A DNA stretch of 64,000 nucleotides from Tillus elongatus (Eukaryota > Arthropoda > Insecta > Coleoptera > Cleridae). Shown piece by piece: positions 27,590 through 42,902 of the stretch. Position 1 is the stretch's first letter. Each line of letters starts with the position of its first letter. The stretch is from the NCBI GenBank assembly GCA_964006375.1, contig OZ023267.1, positions 26,224,739-26,288,738 of the forward strand, given 5' to 3'. The notes beneath the pieces were generated by a model. That model ran no database searches and had not been told where the DNA came from. It was given only the letters and a program-made list of their open reading frames with translations. The position numbers and the translations under genes were made by a program.

Positions 27590-28408
27590 CAGGTCGTTTC
27601 TAAAGTGCTCTCTTCTCTTAACACCAGGAAAGTCTCTGACCTTGACGAGATCGCAGCAATTGTTCTCAAAAAATGCGCATAAGAACTGGCTCCTGTCCTT
27701 ACTCGTCTGTTTCAGACATCTTACAATACAGGCATATTCCCTAGTAATTGGAAAACTGCTCCAGTACAACCCGTCCCCAAGAAGAGATCCAAAGCACTTC
27801 CTAGCAACTAGATGCCTAATTCTATCTTTCCAGTCGTCTCTAAAGTGACGAAAAAGTATATAAACACCGAATTACAAAAATTTCTTGAAAAACACAGTCT
27901 AGTCCACGACAGGCAGTATGGATTCCGTCAGCGCAAATCAACTGCCGACCTCCTTTCTTTTGTCACTCATTCTTCGAACAGGTCTATGAGACTACACGGT
28001 GAATCCAAGATTGTCGCTCTAGACATATCCAAAGTATTCGACCAGGTCTGGCACGCCACGCTCCTTAATAATCTTCCGACCTAGGGCCTACCACCAAAAC
28101 TCTGTAACTGGACAGCAAATTTCCTCTCCAACCGGAGCATTTCTGTTGTCGTGGATGGCCATTCCTCTAAACTGTATCCAATTAATGCAGGAATCCCTCA
28201 AGGTTCAGCTTTAGCCACTACTTTATTTCTTCTCCACATCGATGATCTCCTCTCTAACACATCCAACAACCCAGTTGGCACCCTCCACTCAAATATACAA
28301 TATTCTAATCCTGTCTCTTCAGCCCAATTAGATGAGGATCGCAGACTCATGGAGGGTTATGTCTCTGTCGATCTCCAAAAAATATTAGACTGGGGAAGTA
28401 GAAATTAA
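27590..28408 (+). pseudogene. LINE reverse transcriptase fragment (CR1/Jockey-like)
   Basis: Three collinear blocks: LDEIAAIVLKKCA to WKTAPVQPVPKKRSK (27640-27800), PVVSKVTKKYINTELQKFLE through YGFRQRKSTADLLSF and IVALDISKVFDQVWH (27812-28084), and INAGIPQGSALATTLFLL (28151-28408). These are RT fingers/palm motifs up to the PQGS box. The region that should carry the catalytic Y/F-x-D-D box is deleted between SNTSNNPVG and TLHSNIQ. In-frame stops at 27678 and 27810 also kill it. Both termini are lost. Confidence 0.82.
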
Positions 28409-28861
28409 ACACATGACAGCTGATCGTGTTGCCAATGCTTCATTCCATTGGCATGAAAACAGATGTATTATATTGAAGGGGTAAATGTGCTGATTTCAAA
28501 TCCGCAGCTTTTCTTTCATATAGTAGTAGCCTATGAAGTTGTCATACGTTTTGAGGATTTACGCAGAGACTGTGACTGAAGAATAAAACTTTTATTAATT
28601 AGGTTCATCAACTGAAACACCCTCAACTTCGACAAATTGATTTCACTGCTGTACACTTTGAATTTTGAGGACATTTTTTATTTGAAGTCAGATTTTATGG
28701 GTATTTTCAACTTTGATGTATGCAATTTGACTTGGAAGACCACTTCTGCAGCAATTATGACGATATGGCCAATCAGAAAGCCATTTTAGGTTATCTTAGT
28801 GCCCAAAATATTTCCTGAGTTGTATTGCAGTTAGATTGGTAATATATATGTAATCTGGACT
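28409..28861. other. non-coding DNA after the LINE fragment
   Basis: No motif, repeat or RNA was recognised. Confidence 0.35.
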
Positions 28862-29224
28862 TCATAAGAAGACCCCCAATTTACTATACCACAGAGACGT
28901 AGTCATTTTTATTCTAGCCACATATTTACAAATTTCCGACAGTAAATTACCTTTAACTTCTTGTGTTAGGAGGCACACAAAAATTATATGATTTATATCC
29001 GCCAAGTTTTGACTGTCGCATTTACACATGGGTGTACTTAGGATTCCCATACGGTGTAGATGCAAGATATATCGTCCATGGTTTGACCTTTGTCTCACGA
29101 TTGTGGTGGTGGTGGTATTTCTGCTTTCATTGGTGTATACCTTGTGGTCTCTAGGTCCCGGAAAATCAGGAAATAGGTTTTTGTAGGCATTATTTGTGTT
29201 ATTTTGATAGGTTCTACATCTCAC
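28862..29224 (-). pseudogene. LINE C-terminal fragment
   Basis: A 120-residue frame with TTIVRQRSNHGRYILHLHR, GILSTPMCKCDSQNLADINH and CLLTQEV: the Cys/His-bearing C-terminal tail found after the reverse transcriptase in several insect LINEs. The enzyme core is absent. Open as it stands, but only a fragment. Confidence 0.65.
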
Positions 29225-30549
29225 CTTTCCAGTTTTGTAGATGGAACTCGTTTAATGTTCTCATAAAATGTTCTTTAAATTCAATATTTCACACTGTCTA
29301 AAATTCAGTTTAACACTTATTTTGCTGCACTTAACCGACCTTGCGTGTTCTCTTCTGGATCGTTACGATTTAAAGGTTACACAAGAGAATAGTTACCTCA
29401 TTTAGACAAGCGATTCCGTCATTTGTAATTATATCATTTTAATGGTTGTATTTAGCACCGTCTAGTTGTTCGCGTTTTCTAATTATTATATTCTCGGATA
29501 GTTGCGGTGTGGTAAAATGTAATCAACAGCGCAACATAGAGCCATTTATGCAACAACAATAACCTAAAGTCCGGAGAGGAGGGTGCAAGGGGTACGTTTG
29601 GAGAGGCTCTTTTCTGTTACGAAGATTTGTCTAGTTAAATTAGCCGTTGCTTTAATTAAAATAGTTTAAGCCGAATGAGAAAACTGATGAAAACAAGCTC
29701 CCAAGTAAAATGGCTTTATGTATTCAAACGAAGCTACTATCTTCTTAATTTCCGCCTCTAGAATTATTTTCTAGAATTACCATATTATGCGAGTGTCATA
29801 TTTGAAATGACGCTTGCAATTATGTGGCGCGAATTTAATGTGCGTTCGTTGTAATTAAATTTAGCCACTGCGTTCAAATTAAAAGCCGCACTAACGGGGG
29901 TAAAGTGTCTGTTCCCAGTGTTCTGTTCTGATTTCGAGCCAACAACCATTTGTCACTGTCTTCCAGATTAAAGCTCTTACTTCTAATACCCCGTCAAACA
30001 GAATCCTCTACTATACAAACACTTTCTATTCAATAATGACTGTCATCGTTATTTAGGCTTCAAATTCAAGCCAACACTGCTATGAAAAGGACGCTGCTGT
30101 ACTCCTTTATACCTCCTCTATAGATCAGAGATGAAATAATATTTTGAAGCTTTCTACTCTCCTGAACGTGAATCTTCCATATTATACTAATCTAATTAGA
30201 ACAAATGCCGTTACTGAATAAGCTGTTAAGACTATCTACAGGGGTTAACCCCTATATTTGGCGTTTACGTGAGCTGGCGTTACGGAACACATTTTTTGTT
30301 TTGGTTATTATAATAGTTGTTAATCGAATCGATGTGTTTTAGCAAATATTTTCACTTCGCGCTTACTATTTGAATTAATTATAAGAAGACCTTTGTTACG
30401 CAGTGGTCATATTCGTTTACTCCTCATGCAGAAATGTTAATTACCCATAGTGATTGGTGCCTGTATAAATGGTCCCCCCAATATACAGTTTGCTTAAAAA
30501 GTAGGCAATAAATTATTTTGGTCTTATTAGTAATTTCGAAGAGAAATGA
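29225..30549. other. 1.3 kb without a supported gene
   Basis: Moderately AT-rich, few repeats shared with the rest of the window. No frame of interest. Possibly single-copy intergenic DNA. Confidence 0.4.
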
Positions 30550-31658
30550 TAAAACTCTGGACGCAGCAAGTGCGTTATGGTAGTGAATTTTCATAAAAAT
30601 GTTTTTAATTGCAAATATGTGTTAGCTTTTTAAGAAAGCAGGCATCAATTTTGGTTACCAGTATAACCTATATAGTAAAAACAATGTGCCATGTTTCATA
30701 AAAATAACTTTATTGTGTGAAAATGTACAAAAATTTCCAAAAGTAAACTTAAAGTGTTCCCGGAAAAACTCGTTTCTTGGTCAACCTTATAGGTTAATAG
30801 CAAATTGAGCTATTCAAATTTGAAGCATTTAATGAAAATTCGCTACCATAACGCACTTGCTGCGTCCCGAATTTCTTTTCTTACAAACATGCATCGCTGA
30901 AAAATTCAAAAATGCAATAACATAAGGCGTGTTTGATTAAAAAAAAAAAATTTGTATCACCAACGACTTATGGGCCATCCTGTGATTGTAGAAATATTTT
31001 TTTAAGATGTAGCTTAAGACACCCTATAATTAATATATACAAATTTTCTTCATATCTTGTATAATAACGGATATATTGAGCTTTATTGATTTTTTACGAA
31101 AATTCGACAAAAATTATATACCATTAAACGATAAACTCTAAAGCTAAGGCTACTGCCAAACATCAGAGAAAGGGTCTATTTGAAATGAATTTTCTGGAAA
31201 CATTTTAGTAAAATGAAGGACAATGACGGTTGAAACTAAGACTTCAGAGTTTGTAAAAGATCCTTCTTGAGACATTTGATTTCCATATCCCGTATTAGAT
31301 TCAAGTTCTTTGCCTAAATGTTGCCGATTTTGACGTTTTAAATCGCAACTTTGACGTTTTGAGGAAAACCCCAATTTATTTTTCTTTAAATGCCTATAAC
31401 TTTTTTGTCTTTTGACCTACATAGCTAAATTTTGGTAGGTGGCTTACCTATAAGGATATTAACTAGCGTACCAAATTTGGTTGCCCTTACTTTGTTAATT
31501 CCGGAGATATAAATTTTTTTTGAAAGAAAATACAAAATTTTCCGGGAAAACCTGGGCAGATTTTCCTGGCTAACGAACTTATCCAAGCCATTTGCAAAAG
31601 GAATTTTTCCACCAAATTTAGTCAAAATCGGCCTATTATTTTTTGAGTTATCGGTGTG

Positions 31659-31781
<123 letters not shown>

Positions 31782-31784
31782 AAC

Positions 31785-32157
<373 letters not shown>

Positions 32158-32385
32158 CGCAATGTACAAGTTGCAAAAAAGAAAACAAAAAAATAAATCT
32201 AAGATTACTAATAGCTGGTATACAAACACTGATACTAAAACATCCAAGAAAAACAGACCGAAAGTTACAAACACTGCACTAAACACCTAAAGGGCTTGGT
32301 AATGTTGCAGTGCTAATACCCCACAAAGCGGAGCAATAAAAAAAACTATTTACATTTCAATCAAAAATAATTCAAGACTTTAGTT

Positions 32386-33180
32386 TCAGATTCTGCTTTT
32401 TTTATCATCAGAAGAACTTTGGGAAACACTTCTTACCAATTTTCCACTTCTTGTATTTATATCCTTTACACCCTTTGGAGTCTTCGCTATACAACTGGTA
32501 GGATTGAATGATGGTCTTCCGTGTTCACCCCCAGCAGGTGTAGACGGTGCATTGCTTGCCTTGTCCCTATAAGATAATGAGTCCTTTACATCTTCTATGA
32601 CTTCCAGTTCGCCAGGCTTGTATATATTGTCATTAACATGCAGGGCACCCCTTTTAATAAACGCCTTATTACCTTTCTCTTTTGCCAACTTCAAATGTTT
32701 TCTGAGAATATACTGTTCCTTCTGCTGCAGTCCAGTTAAATCACTATTGATATATACATTTGTCTTCTTTAACTTGCTAACATTCATAAACACTAACTTT
32801 TTATAACGTGAGGAATTGAACTCTACGACAATAGGCTTCGCTCCTGTACTCCGCTTGCCCACGGTATATGCCTCTTCTACAGCTTCTCCTGGCTGTGTCA
32901 CATCTAAAAGTTTCTCAAGCTTGCTGGCAATAAACTCAGTTAAGTTGTTTACCTGATAGTCGACTGGGTCCACCCCATATATGACAACATTTTTGCGCTT
33001 TAAACGTCGCTCAAGGAATTCCACTCTGCTCTTTAATGTGGCATATTCCTCTTCCAGGCTTCATATCTTATCTGCAGCCACCTGTATCTTCTCCAGTAAT
33101 GCACTTTGTAGTCCGTCAATTTGGTTCTGTATAGCATTCAATAATTCATTATTTGTTATTTGCCTACCCGATTCAGGCAT
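32386..33180 (-). pseudogene. LINE ORF1-like protein with a single internal stop
   Basis: Reading from Met at 33180 (MPESGRQITNNELL...), one frame of 264 codons runs to 32386, interrupted only by a TGA at 33063-33061. The region around the stop (SLEEEYATLKSRVEFLERRL) is a heptad-like coiled coil. It is followed by NVVIYGVDP, FIASKLEKLLDV, AYTVGKR and PIVVEFNSSRYK, the RRM-like ORF1 text typical of insect LINEs. A charged tail ends SSSDDKKSRI. Such proteins bind LINE RNA. No endonuclease/RT frame follows. A frame starting downstream of the stop (33024) is otherwise open. Confidence 0.72.
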
Positions 33181-33488
33181 TCTATATCCAATTTATTAAC
33201 TCTGTATTAAAGACACTAATAACTTATCAACTACAGTGATTCCAATTCTCAAATGAACGACTGGTCATTCATCAACAAAACTATAATCCTTGGATCGTAA
33301 TTTACTCGCAATGAGAAAAATCCCAACTCTGCATGACCTGATCAACAGACACAACCGTGCCTCAGTACCATGTAAGAGCTGTCACAAAATTCTAGCGCGA
33401 TTATTACCCCGTATTTACTTCGTTTTCAAGCAGCCGAACAATCAACACAACCACTCACTATCAATATATTTTATTCAATCATCATCAT

Positions 33489-33492
<4 letters not shown>

Positions 33493-33579
<87 letters not shown>
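33493..33579. repeat. (TA)n array
   Basis: About 86 bp of TA, preceded by a short (ATC)n run and followed by an R-family arm. Confidence 0.95.
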
Positions 33580-33583
<4 letters not shown>

Positions 33584-33990
33584 TCAAAAAAAAAAAAATG
33601 GGCCGATTTTGATAAAATTTGGTAAGTACCTGCCCTTTGTAAATGACTTAGACAAGTTTGTTAGCCAGGAAAATCGAATAAGGTTTTCTGGGAAAATTTT
33701 GGGTTTTCTTTCGAAAAAAATTCATATCTCCAAAAACTAAAAAGCTATGGTAACCGAATTTGGTGCGCTGGTTTTTGTCATAAACATTATCCTTTGCACC
33801 AAAATTCAGATCTCTAGGTTAAAAGACAAAGAAATTATAAGCCTCTGATTAAAAAAAAGTTGAAACGTCACAATTGATAATTCTGGTAGTCGTACATTAG
33901 TACACATTAGCGCTGTGTGATTTAAAAATACGGCTCGAAATGACTAACAAGCTCCTAGATCTGTGTTTCGGCCGTCATTTTCCTTCATTT
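33580..33990. repeat. R-family arm
   Basis: 'gggccgattttgataaaatt', 'gttagccaggaaaatcg' and 'ctctaggttaaaagacaaag' match the blocks right of the TA arrays at 22.4, 37.0 and 53.3 kb. Confidence 0.7.
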
Positions 33991-34904
33991 CGTTAAAATA
34001 TGGGAAAGAAAATTAGTTTTTAACAAAAATTGTATGGCTTAAATAATCAAGACGTTAGATGAGTAATATATTAGAGTATATACCTGTTAGTAAATACATC
34101 TGTCATGTTGAGAATGGCCGAGAGGTAAAGGCAGCAGTGTTGTGTATATATGAAATTTCCAAAATTTGCTTAAAGAACGATAACAATTCTTGAAAATTGT
34201 ATATAGTGTAAATATTGTAAATAAATTACTGTAAATATGTATGTATAGTAACTAGCTTTTAAGCAACGTATTTGTTAAGGCAGGTTTTTCAAATTTATTT
34301 TCCTGTCAACTCATAGACCCTAAGATTTAGTAAAATAGAAAACCATTAATAAATACTAAACAGATTCAATATACAAAGCGTAGGGCTGGTATGTTCAGAA
34401 GACAATTAAAATCACGGATAAATTGTAACCACGATAGGAACCGTGTGTAAATTAGAAGTAATTAAGAGTTAAGTAGTTTGTAAGCATGTATACCATTTGG
34501 TGTAGATTTTAGACTGTTTATTCAACTACTTAAATATAATGATTGTAACCCACTTAATATAAAATAAATTATGTTGAATTTGAATTTGAATTTTGTTGAT
34601 TTAATAATAAACTCCTATAACACGCGTTCTAATCTCAGTTAATGACTTCACTTTTTTTTAAGTCTTATTTCATTTTACCGTTTTCTGATCAGATTGCGTA
34701 ATTCCGATGAATTTTTAGCAAGTTTTCGTATGAAAAATTTAACTAGGACGAGATGAAAACTTTTAAGACTTAATTCAATTTGAATAGCACATCTGGTTGT
34801 TTGTTATTGCCCAAACTTAGTCAAACCGTTCCATACTTGATACTGCCGTAGACTTTTCCCGTGGATACACAAGTGCTTGTTTTTTTCTGCAACCAATTTC
34901 AAGT
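33991..34904. other. AT-rich non-coding DNA
   Basis: Possible 3'-UTR-like text with several AATAAA-type hexamers (34210-34600), but no coding region can be linked to it. Confidence 0.35.
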
Positions 34905-35345
34905 TTAACTGTACGCAGCAAGTGCGTTATGGTAGCGAATTTTCGTTAAAGTTCCAAATTTCAATAGCTCAATTTGCTATTTACCTAACGTTTGTTGGCC
35001 AGGAACCAGTTTTTCGGGAACATTTCAAGTTTATTTTTGGATTTTTTTTTACATTTAAAAACAATAAAGCCATTTTGATCAAATATGGTATATTGTTTCT
35101 ACTATATAGGTTATACTGGTAACCAAATGTTATGCCTGCTTTCTTAAAAAAAAAGACATATTTGTTATTAGAAACATTTTTCATGAAAATTCACTACCAT
35201 AACGCACTTGCTGCGTCCACACTTTTTAGTTAATTTTCGTAGAAAAAATCTGCTATTGAAGAGATTGCGACTTCTGAATTTGAAAAAAAAATCTTCAAAT
35301 GAGCGCAAACTAAGGGCCTAGAACCCAGAGAGGGGGCAGTTTCAA
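34905..35345. repeat. R-family terminal unit (inverted-repeat bounded) plus arm
   Basis: A unit of about 307 bp (34913-35219) bounded by TACGCAGCAAGTGCGTTATG and its complement ending TTGCTGCGTCCA, with the interior inverted relative to the copy at 30557. An arm 'cttcaaatgagcgcaaacta' follows. Confidence 0.78.
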
Positions 35346-35355
35346 TTTAGATTAT

Positions 35356-37857
<2,502 letters not shown>

Positions 37858-37955
37858 TAGTGAAAGATCTGCTAAAAGAGGACATAGTTTCGGTAACACT
37901 TCCAGGTCCGCGTTAAAGAAACAAATCCCAAACATACACACAAAGATAGAAAAAA

Positions 37956-37956
<1 letters not shown>

Positions 37957-37992
<36 letters not shown>
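37957..37992. repeat. (GA)n microsatellite
   Basis: About 36 bp of GA. The antisense SLSLSL frame over it is an artefact. Confidence 0.95.
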
Positions 37993-37996
<4 letters not shown>

Positions 37997-38710
37997 GAGA
38001 GATATTTAGTTTCTTTTGATAACATGAGAAGAGTGAAAATATTTTAAAAGCTGAGACCTTATTGCAGAAAGAATAATTTCTATTTAACCTCGCTGCGTGT
38101 AGATTAAGTTCGTAGTATTTATGTTAAACTTTATACCTACGTTGTCACGATATCATTGATGAAAAATGCATTTCATGCATTCTACCATATGCACGTTGCC
38201 TTGTAGGAAATGCAAATGCAGAGGAATTGATGAAACAGTTCGCATGCTTGGCTAATATTTATTTTCTCATAAAACACAAAACTCTGTGTGCAAACATTTC
38301 AAAGTATAAATACATGGTAAGCGTTCTGTTAAATGAGTCAACGACACTAGCGCGACTAAGACCAAAACTCTGCTCTAGGTAGGCATTAATATTTAAAACA
38401 AACACACCAGAACATCTCTGTTAGAACAACATTACCGTAGTGTTCACTATTTACACGTCTAATTATCATACACACCGCAATATATCATGGCCCTAATCAT
38501 TTTACCGTGTTATTCATTAGCGACTAGGGTTAGAAGCCGGCTTAATTTTGTTATCCTATATAAAGCTCAAACTGTAATAATATAACACAGATATGCCAAT
38601 TAACACATATATGCACAAAACGGAGATATAAACTCAACAATCATATACTGGCTTTAAAAAAAAACGACCACCCAGTTTGGAGTTGATCAATTAATTAAGA
38701 AATTACATGT
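37993..38710. other. non-coding DNA
   Basis: No gene, RNA or shared repeat was recognised. Confidence 0.4.
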
Positions 38711-39048
38711 TCAAAATAAAATATTAAAAAATAACAAAGTTACTGAACAATGAGTGGGTCCGGCGCGGTTTCTTATGCACTCGATAACTCTTCGAGGCAT
38801 GCTTGAAATTAAATGAGTTATGATATCCTGAAAAATTTCATCCCAGGCTTCTTGAATACGGTCACCAAGGTCAACTAGGTTATTTGGTGGTTGGGGAAAT
38901 TTACCCACTCCACTGATAATCATATCCCACACATGTTCGTTCGGTGGCAAATCTGGTGACCGAGAAGACCACAAAAGTAGGGTCACGATATTTTCTTGAA
39001 AGAACCTTGTAATAACCCTTGCTGTATGAGGACGTGCGTTATATTGTT
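38711..39048 (-). pseudogene. Tc1-type transposase, C-terminal part
   Basis: The minus strand reads NARPHTARVITRFFQENI, then SSRSPDLPPNEHVWD with the third acidic residue (Glu, as in Tc1 DDE), and SMPRRVIECI near the end. The second Asp before NARPH is replaced (QYNARPH), so the catalytic triad is broken. The N-terminal two-thirds are at 39905-40432; a LINE fragment separates them. Confidence 0.8.
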
Positions 39049-39904
39049 AGAAAAAGGGTTGAATTAGCCCTCGTATATATGACAGTACAGCTCATCCTGC
39101 ACTGCATGCGAAGGAACAATAGAAAGCGTTACACCAACAACCGGATCCTCATAGCCACAGACAGCCAGGCAGCCCTTAAGGCCCTAAGTAGCCCACAGGT
39201 AAATTCCAGGCTGGCAAATTAATGCCGAGACGAGACCAGCAACCTGGCTGAGCAGAATAAGGTCACCCTCATCTGGGTGCCGGCTCACTCAGGGGTCAAA
39301 GACAATGCAGAAGCTGACAGTCTCGCGAAGAGGAGGTCAACAGAACCATTTATGGGACCAGAACCGGTCCTGGGCGTGACGAAGAGCACTTCCAGGGGAT
39401 CCATTAAGTCCTGGGTCAGAAACGAACATTAAGTGTACTGGGTAAACTGTCCAGGGCTCAGATATGGGAAGTCAGTAGTTGAGGAACCCAGTTCAAAGAG
39501 AGCTGTGGAGCTGCTAAATCTTAGCAGAGGACAGCTCAGGAACATAACAGGGCTCTTGACGGGACACATGACCGTCAAGAAACACCTGCATAAAATGGGG
39601 CGGTTCGAGGGGAACCTGGCATGCAGACTCTGCGGCAAGGGGGAGGAATCAGCTCAGCACATCTTGTGCGAGTGTAAAGCTATGGACCGCAAAAGACAAC
39701 TGATCTAGGGTCAGCCTAGACCGGAGACAGAACAATATAAAATTTCAGCTTACCAATTGCTGTGCAGGCTAGTTCAAGGCGCAGTGATTTTGGAATGGGT
39801 GGAGTAGAAAAGACAAAGAGCATGCACAACAAGCCAAAGGCTGCGGTGCTATCGGGGCGGCAAAGACGCGGACGAGCCCCGGGAAGAAAATGACAGTGCT
39901 CTGC
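39049..39904 (+). pseudogene. LINE RNase H/C-terminal fragment, inserted in the Tc1 transposase
   Basis: Plus-strand blocks NNRILIATDSQAALKALSS (RNase H), VTLIWVPAHSGVKDNAEAD, LNLSRGQLRNITGLLTGH and the Cys-rich CRLCGKGEESAQHILCEC. At least three in-frame stops (39222, 39431, 39706). The 3' end reads GCGGCAAAGACGCGGACGAG, the same end as the copy at 44.55 kb. Same LINE family as 40430 and 44550-46325. Confidence 0.82.
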
Positions 39905-40432
39905 AGTACGTTTCGTACGTAATCATTTGCATTCGAATTTACGACAATAAGAACTAGAGATGACAAGCTACCGTAGGTTATTGCACCACATACCATCACC
40001 CCCCGTGTATGCCATGCCACAGCAAATTCTAACTTTCTGCGTTTTTCACGTAATCTTTGTTCTCTGATGCGACCATCGTACACCCATAGATAGAATCATG
40101 ACTCGTCAGAGAATACAACACTATTCCATTACCCGCCGTTACACCACTTAAGCCGAGCAGCACGATATCGGGGTGTCAGTGGGAGACATAAAAATGATCT
40201 ATGCAAACGAAGCACAAAAGCGCGTATTCTGCGATATATCGTTTCCATAGCGAATCTTTGTTGTAAAACTCCCAACCAGGCATTTCTAATCGACCGTTTT
40301 GTGGAAACTCTGTCTTGCAAAGTCTCAATCTTCAAATGACGATTTTCCCGTGCTGAAGTTGCTCCAGGTCGTCCGAATCCATGACAGCGGTTATGAATTT
40401 CTTCTTCAGACCACCTGGACCAACACTGTAAA
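39905..40432 (-). pseudogene. Tc1-type transposase, N-terminal and central part
   Basis: Includes GRPGATSARENRHLKIETLQ, LTPRYRAARLKW, the first catalytic Asp in FSDES followed by a stop (an Arg codon turned TGA near 40100), YDGRIREQRL, and HTRGVMVCGAITYG. Continues beyond the LINE at 38711-39048. Inactive. Confidence 0.78.
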
Positions 40433-40725
40433 AGGGCGGTTTGAGGGGGACCTGGCATGCAGACTCTGCGGCAAGGGGGAGGAATCAGCCCAGAACATCT
40501 TGTGCGAGCGTAAAGCTCTGGAGCGCAAAAGACAACTGATCCACGGACAGCCTAGACCGGCGACAGAGCAATATAAAACCTCAACCTACCAATTGCTGTG
40601 CAGACTAGTTCAAGGTACAGTGATTTTGGAATGGGTGAAGTAGAGAAGACAAAGGGCCATGCACAATAAGCCAAAGGTTGCGGTGATATTGGGGCGGCAT
40701 CTACGTCTGGGTTAACTATTAAAAT
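40433..40725 (+). pseudogene. LINE 3'-terminal fragment
   Basis: GRFEGDLACRLCGKGEESAQ, a Cys-rich CERKALERKRQLI segment and LLCRLVQGTVILEWVK to the stop near 40641, then the family 3' end 'ttggggcggcatctacg'. It abuts the Tc1 gene's broken 5' end. Confidence 0.8.
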
Positions 40726-40899
40726 TAAAGTTACGGCTAGAAATTCCTTATCCACTTATTAGTGATTTTTTCAACAAACAGTAGCTATAAAAATGATTGG
40801 GGTTACATAATCTGATCAGATAATGTTAAGATTGAATCAAAGACCAAAAAAAAAAAAAGGTAAAAAAATATCCAGAAAATAGTTGCGAAACCAAGTACC

Positions 40900-41100
40900 C
40901 TAATTGTTGCGAGAATGCATCTATCCTTACATACTTTGTGCCTATATTAGGGTAGAAATGGGCCAGAGCTAACAATTTACTAAATTATTAGTTGGTTGTA
41001 TACAGTCTCTATTTTTTTAACACTTGGTGTTATTTGGAACTGGCGTGACAACATACTACTTGGTTCCGAAACTAGGTGGCGGCACGTCCACCACTCACTT
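40900..41100 (+). repeat. H-repeat, partial unit without the hammerhead
   Basis: Runs from CTAATTGTTGCGAGAATGCA (the 3' strand of the hammerhead's stem I) to CCACTCACTT. The partial unit at 43111-43314 starts at the same base and ends close by. Confidence 0.82.
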
Positions 41101-42535
41101 AGTACTCAGAATTTACCAGAAGAAGAATGTTGGACAAATTAAAACCACCTATTCTCATGGGAGAAACCATTCCATTTTCGGACCAAGCAAAATATCTGGG
41201 AGTTATCCTAGATAAGAAGCTCAACTGGGATATACAGTTAGAAAACGTTATCCGCAGGGCAAAACTGTCCCTGTGGACCTGCCGGAGAATCTGTGGTAAC
41301 AACTGGGGAACAAACCCCCAACAGATGTACTGGCTCTATGTAGTGGTTATGATAACATATGGAGCCATAGTTTGGTGGCCTAAGGTACTTCGTGGTATCG
41401 CGAGGGCCAAACTGGCTCATCTACAGAGACAAGCTTGTCTGATGATAACGGGAGCGATAAGCACCGCACCATCAGCCGCTCTGGAGGTCCTCCTCAATAT
41501 TCCCCCACTTCACATATGGTTGAAGAGGGTGGCGAGGTGGACAACGTACAGACTAAAACAAACGGCAGATAACATGCCGAGGGAAGTCAATCTGAGAGGG
41601 TCCGGTCTCCTTGATGACAGTGATTGTCACAGGATACTGGGAATGGTCTCAGACTTGATGCCTACAAAAATCAGCAGAGATCTGTCTTGCAAGACCGTCT
41701 TCCCGGAAAGGGAGGACTGGGACCGGAATCAATCGACCCTGTTGAGAGCGGACCTCTGCTGGTACTCTGACGGCTCCAAAACCAATTTGAGAGTAGGAGC
41801 CGGCGCATATTGGGGCAGCACCGATGCTAGACTATCAGATAGCCTCGGCAAGTACGCAACCATGCACCAGGCAGAAGTGTATGCCATCGAGATGTGTGCA
41901 AGGGAAAGTTTAAAAGACCTGTGCACAAACAAATCGATAAAGATATATGCAGATAGCCAAGCTGCAATAAAGGCTCTTGGTTCCTACCGGTGTAATTCAA
42001 AGACGGTATGGAGTTGTAAATCTGCCCTTAACGAATTGGGCAGCTGTAATGAGGTGTCGCTGGTCTGGATACCGGGTCACTCGGACTATGACGGCAATGT
42101 TGCGGCCGACGCGCTTGCCAAGAGTGGGGCCCAGAGTGACTTTGTTGGACCAGAACCGGTGCTGGGGATAACATATTGCACAGCAAAACGCACCTTAAAG
42201 ACCTGGACAGAAAGAATGACAATCCATATTGGCAAAATCTTCCAGGATTAGCCCACTCTAAGTCCTTCATAAATGGCCTGTCTGAGTCAAGGGCTAAAAA
42301 GCTTCTAGAGTTGAACAGACAACAACTGGGAACTCTAGTCGGCCTGTGTGCAGGACACTGCCGCTTGCGGCACCACATGCACCGTATTGGGGTCGGTCAG
42401 GAGACCGAGTGCCGGCTGTGCATGGAGAATGAAGAAACAGCAGAGCACGTGCTGTGTTACTGTCCGGCAGCGGACAGGCCTAGATACCTGCTCTTTGGCA
42501 AGGTAAAGCTTGTAAGACTAGATGCATTCTCGCAA

Positions 42536-42596
42536 CAATTAGAACCGTAGACCGGTTTCGCTCTCATTAGAGCTCTTCAGTACGGCATACTAATTG
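42536..42596 (-). ncRNA. hammerhead ribozyme, type I, intact core (unit 1)
   Basis: Minus strand: outer stem I CAATTAG/CTAATTG (42596-42590 with 42542-42536), inner stem I GCCGTA/TACGGT (42586-42581 with 42549-42544), core CTGAAGA (42580-42574), stem II GCTCT-AATG-AGAGC (42573-42560), GAA (42559-42557), palindromic short stem III ACCGGT (42556-42551), cleavage-site C at 42550. All invariant core bases are present. Such short stem III forms are known to work mainly as dimers. Confidence 0.87.
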
Positions 42597-42841
42597 CAGC
42601 AAAAATGCACCAAAAATAACACGGCTATCGTATAGCCAGTCCTAAAACACTAAGTGAGTAGCGAACGTGTCGCCACCTAGTTCGGAACCAAGTACTTGTT
42701 GTCACGCCCGCTCCAAATAATACAGAGTATTAAAAATAGAGACGGTATACAACTAACTAACAATTTAAAAAATTGTTAGCCCTGGCCCATTTCTACCCCA
42801 ATATAGGGACAAAGTATGTAAGACTAGATGCATTCTCGCAA

Positions 42842-42902
42842 CAATTAGAACCGTAGACCGGTTTCGCTCTCATTAGAGCTCTTCAGTACGGCATACTAAT
42901 TG
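42842..42902 (-). ncRNA. hammerhead ribozyme, type I, intact core (unit 2)
   Basis: Identical to unit 1, exactly 306 bp further on. A transcript through both units would be cut at 42856 and 42550 to release a 306-nt monomer, if active. Confidence 0.87.

Noticed and set aside
34110..34160. tRNA-like text 'atggccgagaggtaaaggc' resembling the box A of a Leu/Ser tRNA
   Set aside because: No box B or acceptor pairing follows, so no tRNA or SINE can be supported.
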